64,000 nucleotides of DNA from Bradysia coprophila. Taxonomy: Eukaryota; Arthropoda; Insecta; Diptera; Sciaridae. The stretch spans positions 20,182,001-20,246,000 of the forward strand of contig NW_023503493.1 in assembly GCF_014529535.1 (NCBI RefSeq), read 5' to 3'. The notes below the pieces were generated by a model that saw only the letters and a list, made by a program, of their open reading frames with translations, searched no databases and was not told the DNA's origin. Shown here piece by piece: positions 11,401 through 23,522 of the stretch (the first letter of the stretch is position 1; each line of letters opens with the position of its first letter). A program made the position numbers and the translations under genes.

Positions 11401-14400
11401 GCTGATACAGTTCTGTCAGCTTCCAATAGATGTTGCCTGCTTCGGGCTAAATACCAATCCAGCGACAATGGATCATTGGGTTGATTTTTGTATCGTGACA
11501 ACTTGTCGAAAATTACATCTGCGAGCTTTAAATTCTTTTGACATAGCGACAAATCCAACAATTTGAACATGATGTCTGTGATGCTTAATGAGATGTTCTG
11601 TTCGACCGCAACGTCGTTAATCGAAAACTTCAAAATTTCACCAACAAACGTTCGGTATGTAGTCATTGCATCCCATAATAAGATCGAATCGAATGGTTGC
11701 GGATGGGAATGTTTCCACAATCGGCAAAATGTGTCAACATCTTTCGAATCTTTCGAATCCTTTTCAGCGTTCGTTAAAAGATTGGAGTATTGGTGTATCT
11801 CTGCCACATTCCTAACATTCAGCAATTTCTTGTAACGAATCTTCTGCGACATGCTGTTCAACGTACACCAATCTGAAATGAATGCAGTCAAGTGCTGTTC
11901 CGAATGGAGCCGAGCGCTCAGATAATCCGAATTCGCGATGTGCAACATCATCAATTCCTCGCCGAAATTGATTTTTATGTGATCGGCTCGATCGGCCATT
12001 AACAGTGACTGTTTCAGTTCATTCAGGAATTCTTGACTATTGTCTGTGTTTCCATTCAAAATTAATCGCAATTCGGATTTGATTACAAGCGGTAGGACAT
12101 TTTCAAAATTCCATTCATCCGACCACAATTCATCATACGAATCAAACTGCTGCTTCAATATAAAAGATAGTTCTGACCAATCCGATAAGTATTCAAAGCA
12201 TTTGTAGCATGCCTCATAGGCGAAATCAACTTCCAGCTTATTTTGTCGCAAAATCACATCCAAATAGATTTTTTGCGCAGCCACATAGTCGTTGTGCTGC
12301 TCCAACTCAATTGCTCTGGTGATTTTGTCATCTACATTCAGTTTATCAGCAAAAATTCCAGCCACAATGTCATGTTCCTGCAAATTACGATACATTTTGG
12401 ATAATTTCAACCAGCAATCCTCCTCATTGTTCACAGAACTGTTGGATAATTTTCCGTGTCGTGATCCCGATGATTCGCTGTCGTTGCAATGAAGACGATT
12501 TTCAATGTATAATATTCCGACAGGCGTCATATTATTGGCCATGGATAACATTGTGACTACATCAAGTGGCAAATCGAACTCTTTGGGATGAATAAGCGCT
12601 ATTTCCATCAATGTAGCGAATACCAACGGTTCACTGTTTTTCGTTTTTTTGAAAATGTTTTGCATCGAGTTTCCTAACGCTTGAATGAATTTATTGCTAG
12701 TTGGTCCCAGCTCCTTGACGCCACCAACGAAAATTGCAATCAAAAGCTGACGTGCAAGAATTTTGTCGTGTTTTACGAGCCCTTTCAACGGAAGCAGAAT
12801 TGCTAGACTGTTTATCAGTAAATCTGGATATTCTCCGTATCTATATCGACGATAGAGCTGAACCTGCTGCTCCTTCTTTTGCTTGGACTCAGATTGTACA
12901 GCATGTCTGTAGCTGTTCCGTTCGACGGCAGCTAGAGCATGCGAACGACTGGTTTTGTCTTTGTCGGTGATAATACGATGTCTTAAACTGGCAAAAATTT
13001 TCGAATTTTGGTCACCGGATGATTGGGCCGCAGCGTTTACTCGTCGCGATCGCCGATCAAGTGTCATGGGTTTTTGAGAGAATAGGAAGGATGAAGCTGA
13101 TTGGTATGAAAACGTATCGGATGTCTGTGACATTGACATCGGATCCTTGGTCGGTTCGAAAGCCAAATTCGTATTTGTCTGACGAATTATGTGTTGAGTT
13201 GATATCAGGTCATCTGCAATGGACAAAACATTAGGTGCCTTTATCAAATTTACTAAAATGTAACATTTTACCTGTGAATTCATGACTCTGATTCGTTTCC
13301 ACAAACAATGGAGCTTTGATGAGACTGTTCTGAGTCTTCCAACTAACATCAATGTCGTACTCGCTAAGTTTGGCATCGTTATCACTTTGATGTTCGAACA
13401 TTTGTCGCCTTGAGTCTGGATGTAATATTGCAGGCTCTAGCAGTAATTGACTGCAGTAGCTCAAAAAAAGTTTTTCCGACTGTTCGTCGAACAATCGCTC
13501 TAATAAATACAAAAATCGTACATCCAATGTGTCCGGAAGCCGTGCCGGATCCGACCAAAAATTGAATATTCTCGTCTGTATCTCGGAACTCGGGTCGATT
13601 AATCCGTTTAGCAAAATGGATGACGAACGTTGGAACAGTTCAGAGCCGGGAAATGTTCGGCAAATAAACATCAGCATCTCATACATTATGTCGCGACATT
13701 CGACCACACTGGAATCGACAAACTCACAAATTTCATCCATAAATGTAGCTATGTCGCCGGGAACCATTTTCGTCAAGGCTTTGTTTAAGATGTGCAACGC
13801 CAGCAACTGATATTCCTTGCCTTGCATCAGTTTCTTCAACCCCATCGATTGGATTTCTTTGCAAATCTCCGACTCAAAGTAATCCATTCGTGACAGAAAC
13901 ATCTCTAAACAGATACGCTTCGGAGTTCCAGACAGAAGAGCGATATGATTTCCGACTGTCATGAAAAAGTTGTCTACGATGTGTGGATAGCTCTTGTGCA
14001 CTCCGTACAGAATATCGATAAACTCTTTGACTTTCTGACTTTCCTTCAACTTTAGTAGAAGTTCATTAAGCTCACGAAGACAAGGATTTTCTGCATCTGG
14101 TTGAATGATCGCTAGAGACATTCCAATAATCTGCGCGGCAGGTTGAGATACTGCAGTAAATTCACTGTGCAAGCACCGTACCAACGATCGAAAATACGCG
14201 TCCTGCGATGTGTCAGTCCATGGTATCAAATTATTGGCCAAAACTATGGCATTTATTTGAAGGCCGCAAATATTGTCACGAGAATCGTTCTGAGCAGTTC
14301 GATTTATGGAATCGAAAAGAAATTGTTTCTTCAAGCTGATAACATCTCGCCAATTCTCGACCACATTTTTAATAATTTCGAGATTTTGCTTGAACACATC

Positions 14401-17400
14401 TTTTCTGGCGTTCCACGCATTTTTCATGAGGAACTCCAACAGCAACGACACCAGCCCGATCTCTTCGAAAGACCTAATTTCGTAGTCATTCTTCCATTCG
14501 AGCAGCATAACAATCAGATCGACAACGAATGAGCTCATTTGATTGCCCGCACACTCATCAACCAATAATTGAAGAACAGATCTGGTCATAATGTGGGCGT
14601 AATGACGAAAGATATGGCGACAAATTTCAACACTTTTCACGAGAAAAAGGCGAATGTTTTTGTGCACCTGCGAACTGCCCACCAATTTGGCAATGCCGTC
14701 AACCCATTCGGGTGTTTTTCTGAGAGGCACCAGTGAATTCTCTGATATCGGTGTTATTTTCTGGTCAAATAAATGAGTGTAAACGGCACACAATACGGCC
14801 ATTGATTCGTGATTGGTGATGACACTTTTTTCCAGTTTTACCACCAATGTAGACGGTGTTGTCTCTAAAGCAGCAACTTCTGCATCGGTTCTGATTGCGG
14901 ATGAGCTCAAATCAAGTTTCGTTATATCTTGGCTCAACGAGGAATCGAAAACGCTTTGACTTGTGATGTAACGTTGCTGGACTTTGTCGTCCACTACTCG
15001 GCGAATCGATACGATTCGCTGTTTGACTTTCGGAAAATCTTCGTACTCTTGTGTGAATGCACTCGAATAAAGATCGTTGGACTGATCGATAATGTGACGC
15101 CAGACGAAATTGTTTTTATCGGGATTCTCTCTGAACAGAAAACGTTCGTAAAATTCAAGCCTTGTTTGTGTATTGCATAAAATGGCACTGAGGGCATTGA
15201 AGGATGCGCACTGGTATTTCCGGAACAATTCTTTAGCAGTAGCATCGTCCGTCACAAATATGTCGCTTCTTGTCGAATGGGCCTTTTTAGTTAGTTCCAC
15301 TATCAGTTCGTTTCCGTTCGGAGGTTTGCCGGTGCCTGTTTTTTTTAATGTTCCAATATTTTTGTAATTCGAAGAATTAGATTAGAGCATAACAGTGTTG
15401 GCTACTCACCAATAAAGGCCAATAAAATAGGACTGGTTTTTTCGTTCAATCGTTCTTTGGGAACTGACCCCAGCAATGCTTCGACTAACTGAAAGGCACC
15501 TGGAAAGTTAAAAAATAAAATCCAAGTTTTACAACACCACAAAAGGGTAAACCGATGGCACAAACAACTTACCAATGCGACTAGTTAGCGCCCGTTCCAC
15601 ATTCCATCCCGAGTTCCCCAGACCGTAATGCGTTTGAAGCATCTTATCGATTTCTTTGATGTGAGCAGCATAAAACAAAATTAAACCCTCCACGTAACTG
15701 TGTCTGATCATTCGCAGCAAAAATCGCTTCATAATCGACAGTCGAATATTCGGCTCAAGAGACGTGTCACAGAAGAGTTGATATGGAATGTCTAAGCATT
15801 TGTGTTGGTTTGCCGCACTTTGTTTCTTCAGAAACAGTTCCAGATGCTGTTGAATGGAATATTCCAAAATGTGCTCCGCATCGGTTGCCGTAAGACGAAT
15901 GACATATTTCAATAGAACAACCGATTGCGATGCAACCATTGCCTTCAAAATCGAATCTAAAGCATTCACGTAACCAGCTCGTTCCAAACTACCAGCGGTG
16001 AACTCGTGAGACTGCAGTGGGAAATGTTTTAATTGTACACTTTCTAAAGCTCGTAGTAGGTCGGGATGCTCAGTGTGTGATTGGCCGATTATGCATGGGA
16101 TTAGACTTAGCACTCGTGTTTTTAATTCCAGAGATTTGTCTGCATCGTTGAGTAGATGAAGAAGCCAAGTTTCAAGACCACTGGTTCTAGTGGAAATTTC
16201 GTGAAGTGGATACGGACATATCATTGCTATGTGAATCATTAGATCAACCATACTTAAACATAAACGTTGATCGTGGTCGCTCGCACGAAAAATATCGGCA
16301 AACCGTGTCCATACACTCAACAGACTCCGAACTATGGATTTCAAATTGTTGTCATCGTATCGCCTCCACTTATAAATGAATTGAGTTAATTGGATTAGCA
16401 TCCGTGAAATGTGCTGCACATTTTCCGCAGTCACTTTATTGACGAATCGCATGATGCTCGTTTCGGGATTGTCCATGAAGTATTCATAGATAGCTGGTCG
16501 AAAAACGTCCATGAAGTGTGAACCGTACGAAATTGTGCCGAGTGTACCAGACCGATGCAGTGCGTTCTGTTTGACAAGAAGTTCAACCAGTGGATCCGTG
16601 ATGTCTATATCGTTGATTGTAATTATTCGCAAGATGTTATTCGCATAATCTTTTATGTCGGGCAGTACATTCCGGGCAAAGAAACCCATTTGACGTTTCT
16701 CCACGGTGCCGTTGAATAGATCAACGATAAGCTGTGCTGTCGATTCTTCGATGAATGTTAAGATATTGGCCGGAAATCCGAACAGCTTCATAGATTTGAC
16801 AACCAGTTTCAGTCCTTCAACGGTGCATCGTTGTTGATTGGTTACTGCGGCCAAATGGAGCTGCTGTTCGGCATTTTCTATCAAGTTTTCGTATTGAATT
16901 TTGAATTCGTTTGCCAACATGTTGATTAGTGCGCTGCTCACCTCTGCCGGCGCCTTCGATCTTATCACCTCTATCACATTAGTTAGCCGTGATTGTATCT
17001 GTGTAACAAAGACTTTGTCTTTCAAATGGAATCCAAAGATGTTCGGCTTAAAAATTAGGCGACAAATGAGTGTGTTGGTGGAGTCGACAATGACGCTCCA
17101 AAAACTCTCGGGCAATCTGGACGATGGAACAACCTTCAAGAAGTAACCAATAATTCGTGAAATGATTTCTCGTTTAAGTGATGCAATTTTCGGATTGTCG
17201 TCGATACAAAACAACAGCTGCTGTGAATTGGTTGCGTCAGACGGCTCCAGTTTGAGACTTTCGAATAAACGTGATAATGGAACTAAACAAATTTGGTTCA
17301 GAAATACTGCAACGGCTGACAATAAACTAGATTTCTCGTAAAACTGCTCATCTGCGTACAATCCATCTCCCATTATCCATATGTGACAGTCTAACGACCT

Positions 17401-20400
17401 CAGCAATTGTTGCAACCAAATGTACAAGGCATTCGAAAAATCGCGTTCAATTTTGATGTGGCTTAAGTCTGGTCTGCCGGCAATACCTGAAGCAGGTCCC
17501 TCAAACACCGTTAATATTGTCACTACATTTTGTGTTTTTTTCAGAAATTCCATGGTTGAGTTGAAGCCATTTACGCACGGAGTCAACCTAATGAACATCT
17601 GCTGGCATTTGCGACGATAAAATTTTTGTTTTGCTCCACATTGTTTGAACAACCACAACATCGCGTCCTGCAACAAACTTCCGCCAAAATCGTTCGGAGT
17701 TATCCGATTTTCATCCGGACGGTTGAAAATCTCCTTTCGTTCGAAAATCACTCGCTCAATGTGGTCCATGCAAGTGGATATTTGATCATACGTCGATTCA
17801 ATGTCACCGCCAATTTCTTCGCACATAATAAAGTTGATAGCAAAAGTGTGAAGGATATCCAGCCAATATTCGCTAATCAATTTATTATCCTCACGTATGA
17901 TGCGGTAGAGATTGTTGAATGCCAGTGTCGCTCCGCACCGTTTATTATGATCCGAATCGAAACTGTACAACTTCAGCTTCTTGAGTATTGGCAGGGCGCC
18001 AATTTCCGTCGTTAAATTGTTGGTCAGCTCCTTGATGTTCCATTTGACAAATTCGCGTAAACATCGGGCCGACAAATCTCGAATTGCTGAACTGGATTGA
18101 TGCGAAATGCCTTCCATTAGCTGTTCACAGAATATTTCAACGCCCGGATGCAAGATCTGAGACCGTTGAGTCATGTAGCGGATAATCTGCATAAGATAAC
18201 GAAAACATCACATTACAGAATCCCGACTGTGGTAATCCCAAAAACTTACCTGCATAAGGAGTGGCTCAAACATTTGCTTCACAGCATCGTCACCATCACT
18301 GCCCAGAACTAATATGTCTGCGCATAACTTTTGCCACAAGTCACCTTGATAATGACCGGTTCCGATCAGATACAGCACGATTGCGTGAGTTAACTCACAA
18401 GCCGCAATTTTCGTCTTTCGGTTACTCGACGAAGTGGCCAAATAGCAAATGCGTGGAACTAATGTGTCCAAAAAAATGGTGGGAGTCAGTTGCGGATAGT
18501 AAAGCTTAACGCGAATATTCTGCTCGGACGTTAATTTCGTAAGCACAGGTTTGTCTTGTTCATTTTCGATCATTTGAATGCAATGACATGGTTCCAGAGT
18601 GCCTAAAGAGGTAGAAGGGACGGTCGTTACTGCCTAATTCATAAATTTTAGTTAGATTTAGTTTCATTTACCCAAGTACAAAACCATTCTCTTCTGCAAT
18701 TTTAGTAGCTCACTGTCAACGTCATCCACGTTGAGCATCTTTTTTGCTATTTTGTTTCGCCGAAATTCAACAATTTTCACGTCAATTTTCGTTTCACTCT
18801 GCAAATCGCTACTTTGTAAATAGGTGTTCAAGCACGGCAGCACAGCGTCCAGTAACGGTGAAAGCTTTTCAAAATCCGTTTCCTTCAGCGATGATGTCAG
18901 CCGTTCCAGTGCTGTAAGCGTTATTCCAGCCATAAAATTAACGCTCCTGCCAATTTCAAATCCAATGCGAAAGACCGGTACAATGGCGTCGGAGAATTCG
19001 CTGAGCAGAAAAACTGGCAACGAAAATAGTAGCCGAAGACACGAAATTTGCAATTCACCGGACATCTGAAGGCACTTTGGTATCATGGTACTGATCAGCA
19101 GACGCACGCTACCAATCGCTTGTTCGTCAATGTAACGGGTAATTGGTTCGTAGGCCGACAATTTGTTGGAAATTCGAAACGCCAGCTCCAGTAACTTTAA
19201 AAAGCCACTCACTAATGGAAACTCAAAGGCCTTGTCGATCATTTTCTTTATCCATTGATTGAGGAATCTCGTGAAAAAGTTGATGTGACTCTTGTCGCTC
19301 TGTTGCATTAGAACGTCCTTATAGAAATCGACTATGTTGAAAAATATGTGAAAATCCTTTGGCTTCACCGGTACAAAGTCTAAATTCGGATTGCAAAAAT
19401 ACAGTTCCTGGTCCTGCCCGTTGCTGTCCTTGAATAGTCTCTTTCTGGTGCTCAAATCCAATTTCTCGATCATTACAAATAACGTGTTCATGAAGTGCGT
19501 ATGGACCCGTTCCTTTATTTCGTACTGATTTTCGGAATAGTCCAACAGTCCCAACCAGAGCTTGATAAAATGTTCGTAAGTTATGTGCTCCTTCCAGTCC
19601 TTTTGTGTGTCCCAGTTGGCATTCGCATTCAATTTGATTTCATGCGAACATGCCCAAATAACTCCTTGTATCATGACTTTTTCGAGGACATCGTCCATCG
19701 TCGAGCCTAACTTTGACAAATTCTCAAACGTTTTCAACAGTGACGTTACCACCATTTCATGATGGGCACGCGACAATAAGTAAAAGTTTTTCATCAACTC
19801 AATGATGATGTTCTGCAGCGACGAGATTTGAATAGGTGACAATTCGTTGGTATGCTCCATAATTTCCGACAAGGCCAACACAAATGATGGATAGTGTTCG
19901 AGGATGTCCTTATTCTTACTGTCATCGATGGACGTGTATTCCGTGCGTAGCATGACCACGTGTAACAGTTCGTTGAGAGTAGTTGGCATCAAATGTTTGC
20001 AGGCTTTCGAGAAAACACCGAACCCAATGATAGCAATACGAACTTCGTACGGACGAGAGTCTTTCGATTGCAATGTCGCTTTGAAGAAATTGATGTAGAA
20101 CTTCAAGGTGTTAACATCGGCTTCACTCTCACGATTTTCCAATTGTCGCGCAAGTTCTCGGTGGAACGATTTCAAAGTTGCAATAGCCGATTTACGGTCG
20201 ATCCAGCTGGGCAACGTCAACCATTGCAGTAACGTTTTGTGCCAATATTGATGGTCTCTGTAGAGTTGGTCGGAGAATATTGTTGAATGTTTTTCGATTA
20301 AATGAAGCGCAGCTACGGCGAAACAAAATTCAGATTAAAGTCTGAGAAGCAAGGGAAATGAATGAATTAGGTCATACCTCTGAAAGCCGTTTTATCTTTT

Positions 20401-21427
20401 ATATCTCCCGGATTTGATAATTTGATGGCACAAGAGTAAATTCGTTGACAAATTATTGGATGAGTTGTCGGACATGGCGCAAAATTTTCCAAGAAGTATG
20501 TGAAACCATTTAACGCACCACTCAATGACAGAAACGAAAACTAAATCGCAATACCGTGGTTGGTAGAGGGTAAGATAAATTGATTCAAGAATGTATGCGG
20601 AAGGTAATACCTCTTGTTGATTCATCACTGTGGTTTCTAGTGTTTGGAAATATAGATCTCTGATCTGTGTCTCATAGTCGTACTGGTCGCTCCGAATATA
20701 ATCCGGATACTCTTTAGCAATCAATCCCAGCAGTTCAAAAGTCAATTGAAGGACTAGAACGTTGAGAATTGAACGATTGACATCAACAATTGAGAATGAA
20801 TTTCAGTAATTACCTCTGGCTGTGGGCTTTTTATCGTTTTTAATTTTCACCAAATGGAAGACCAGTACGTTCATATCAACATCCTTGCAAAGATCATTAT
20901 TTACCAGACTCTGTAGAATGGAAAGTGAATTTTCTTTTTCTTTTGCAGACACATTACTGGACAAATAGATCGGCACCATCGTCTGAAACAAACATCAAAT
21001 TCAAATACAAAAACGTTCCATTTGAACATTGAGAAAACGACTCTAACCTCCAATATTGCTTTGGCATAGGTATTCATTTTCGGCTTGTACTTCTCAATCA
21101 AATTCTGAATGAGTTCCAGTATTTTGACGTTAGCATTCTTGTGGGCTTTCTGTTGGTACATACTCTTCTCCAACGATGCCAGTAAGCTGTGCTTCGATTT
21201 AAAAGCATCGTTTATAGCCAAATCTGAGATAATGATATCAATATGATTGTTAGAACGGTGACCAAAACAAAAGCCATTTCTTAATGATCATAACCTTGTT
21301 CCGCAATGGACAATGTTTTCTCAAAATATTCACAAATTTCAACGGCTAACTGCAAGCTTTCATTTCCTACATGTTGACTCATGCATTTATGGAGCAATGA
21401 CAAGCCAACCGATAAGGGTTTAACCAT
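8413..21427 (-). CDS. Prkdc: DNA-dependent protein kinase catalytic subunit (DNA-PKcs), complete
   Basis: PIKK-family nuclear kinase that joins Ku at DNA ends and drives non-homologous end joining. Nineteen exons in order: 21427-21295, 21223-21048, 20982-20814, 20753-20611, 20540-20378, 20312-18672, 18602-18250, 18186-15573, 15499-15410, 15335-13272, 13213-11183, 11120-10945, 10877-10734, 10635-10167, 10102-9450, 9385-9169, 9101-8829, 8765-8657, 8593-8413. Phases agree at all 18 junctions; 11,799 nt, 3,932 aa (human 4,128). About 3,400 residues of helical-repeat and FAT scaffold precede the kinase domain. Visible catalytic motifs: LVKYGEDMRQDERIQQIF (about residue 3570), HWVLGIGDRHLSNILI (about 3735) and GIDFNLAFG (about 3748). 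The FATC tail ends LLGILFFGFQPWI. All key residues (GDRHxxN, DF-N) are kept, so it should be active. Confidence 0.97.
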
Positions 21428-22183
21428 TGTAACAAAAATAAACTACAGAAACGACATGCAGCTGATGAATATCAAACCAAAATAATACGAAAAATGTGTA
21501 AACAAAACAGAATTACGCAACCGGTGCAATATTTTGATGGATTCTGTCCATATGTTTACGTATGTTACGTATACAAGTGGTATATGGACTTTCAATTTCG
21601 TTCGTCGTTAAACCTACTCATTTGGGCGCGTTATATGAAAGTCAACTATAGAGTGTTATGATGAAAGAGAAAGAGATATTTTGACAAGTACCCCAAGGCA
21701 AGTTATTATAAATCGGTCTTCGGTCCTCTCGCTCTCAACGTACATACCACGTTGAAAGAGAAGTAAATACTTTGACAAGTACCTCGAGGCAAGTTATAAT
21801 AACTAGTCTTCGGTTTTCTCGCTCTGATCATATCAGTCTATACGGTGTTTAAGCAGAGAGTTTTTTGACCGATTAAGTGTAAGTGATCTCGGGGTATGTT
21901 GACAAGTACCCCAAGGCAAGTTAAAATATGGTCTTCTGTTCTCTCGCTCTCAACGTACCACGTTGAATTGAAAGAGAAGCAAATACTTTGACAAGTACCC
22001 CAAGGCAAGTTAAAATAACTAGTCTTCGGTTTTCTCGCTCTGATCATAACAGTCTATTCAAGAGATACTTACACTGTACTGCTTGTGATGTTACGTTTCG
22101 CCTGATTTTTTGAAATTCACAAGAAATGTCAATTTATGTTTAGTGATATTTGCATCGGAAGTCATCAAGGGAGTATATTGATG
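21428..22183. repeat. Duplicated 218-bp block upstream of DNA-PKcs
   Basis: The motif TTTGACAAGTACCCCAAGG (one copy with CTCGAGG) recurs at about 21680, 21771, 21898 and 21989. The spacing is 91, 127 and 91, so this is a 218-bp unit present twice, each with two sub-repeats. Each sub-repeat ends with a CTTCGGTTTTCTCGCTCT-like block. No open reading frame runs through it. It starts about 230 bases upstream of the DNA-PKcs ATG and so may overlap that promoter. Confidence 0.75.
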
Positions 22184-22310
22184 AGTAGTAGTCTAGTCAA
22201 TAACGACCAATCTTTAGAAGAAGCTGTCACTGAAACCAGACCTAAAACACTTCCAAATGGATTGTTATAGCTTCTTGTTCCAATTGGTCGTTACCGACTT
22301 TCCTGCTACT
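22184..22310. repeat. 127-bp inverted-repeat element
   Basis: Left arm AGTAGTAGTCTAGTCAATAA followed by CGACCAAT pairs imperfectly with the right arm, which reads inward AGTAGCAGGAAAGTCGGTAA then CGACCAAT; AAGAAGCT/AGCTTCTT also pair further in. Small non-autonomous hairpin element; no target duplication identified. The stretch 22311-22939 after it shows no gene. Confidence 0.55.
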
Positions 22311-22939
22311 TAATTCCATTATTTCGATGAATAAATTCGACCTTCCCGAGAAGTAAATGGTTTGGAGCTTCGTTTGTATAGATTTTGTCGACCCTTCCAA
22401 CAACTAAAAGAAATTTGGGTAAACATATTTGTTTTGCACTTTGGCTTTGATCGTGGATATTGTACAAAATACTAATTTTGTCGGCTTTAGAGGCATTTTC
22501 GAGACTTGTGCAAGTTCGGCACACCTAGAAAAGGTCCGTTTCAAACTTGAAAAGTTTATCAATTTTTTATGGCCTGGGCGTTTTCTAAAAAAATCCGTTG
22601 TGCTTGACTAAAGAAAACTAAATACTTTTTTGTGCCATGTGCATTGTGGAACACTGTGAATTTGGGTAAGGTTGCATGTATTCGCAAAGGAAAGGTCTTC
22701 CTAGAGTAATATTTTCTTAAATAGACGCCGTAAGTCCGCTGAAAATTAAAAGTGTCGTGTGTCGAACCAAAAGCAGCATCGTATATGTCTATATCAGAGT
22801 TCGTTGAAATTTATTTTTCAATTCATTTGTTCATCTCGAGGTTCATCTAATGATTCACCCAAAATTTAAATTCGGAAGCTTACTTCTATTAAACTCGTTA
22901 AAACACGTGTAAGACAGCGGAAGTTGTGTGAGTGGACCG

Positions 22940-23164
22940 GGTATCGGGTAATCTGGCGCACGAAGCAAAAATATGATATTCTTAAAGTCCATTTTTCACA
23001 ATCTCGCACACACAAATTTAATGCTATAAATGTTTGTTAGCTATGTCATCAACTTAATTATCCCTTTTACGAAATTTTAGTGAAGTAAAATTGTGTGCGA
23101 GTTCACCTTTTACGCAGTTGAAAATTGCGGTATTTTTGCACCGTGTGCCAAATTACCCGACGCC
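22940..23164. mobile_element. 225-bp MITE with 8-bp target duplication
   Basis: Left end GGTATCGGGTAATCTGGCGC, right end (inward) GGCGTCGGGTAATTTGGCAC, with the match extending about 33 bases. Flanked by GTGGACCG at 22932-22939 and 23165-23172, a direct 8-bp duplication. Interior is AT-rich and non-coding. TIRs beginning GG with an 8-bp duplication resemble Merlin-like elements, but the superfamily is inferred. The remainder, 23173-23514, has no recognisable gene. Confidence 0.75.
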
Positions 23165-23522
23165 GTGGACCGGCTGAAAAACCGCTGAAGCAAATTGCGC
23201 CACTAATTTGGTTGGGGTCAACTATATTTCGATTATTATGACAGAATCTACTTCTCTCTGCAGGTGTATTTAGAAAATCCTTGTGTTATCGACGAATGCT
23301 GCAAAAATAAACATTGCTCTCGGCTTCAATTACCGAGATCAGATAATTTCTAATTGTTGTATTGCTGGTCTGATAATATTAAATTACCTCATCAGTACAC
23401 CTATGTCTTGCCAGGACAATGTGTATATCACCACGACACAAACTAGAGTGACATAGTCACGTCGGTTGCATCGGCAAACACACTTTTCGTGATCTGTTTT
23501 AAACTTGTTTTTCGCTTTGCTG

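Noticed and set aside
20392..20610. Continuation of the DNA-PKcs exon 4 frame past 20611
   Set aside because: The frame runs through a 70-base intron and then out of phase; the spliced version restores family-like sequence in exon 5.
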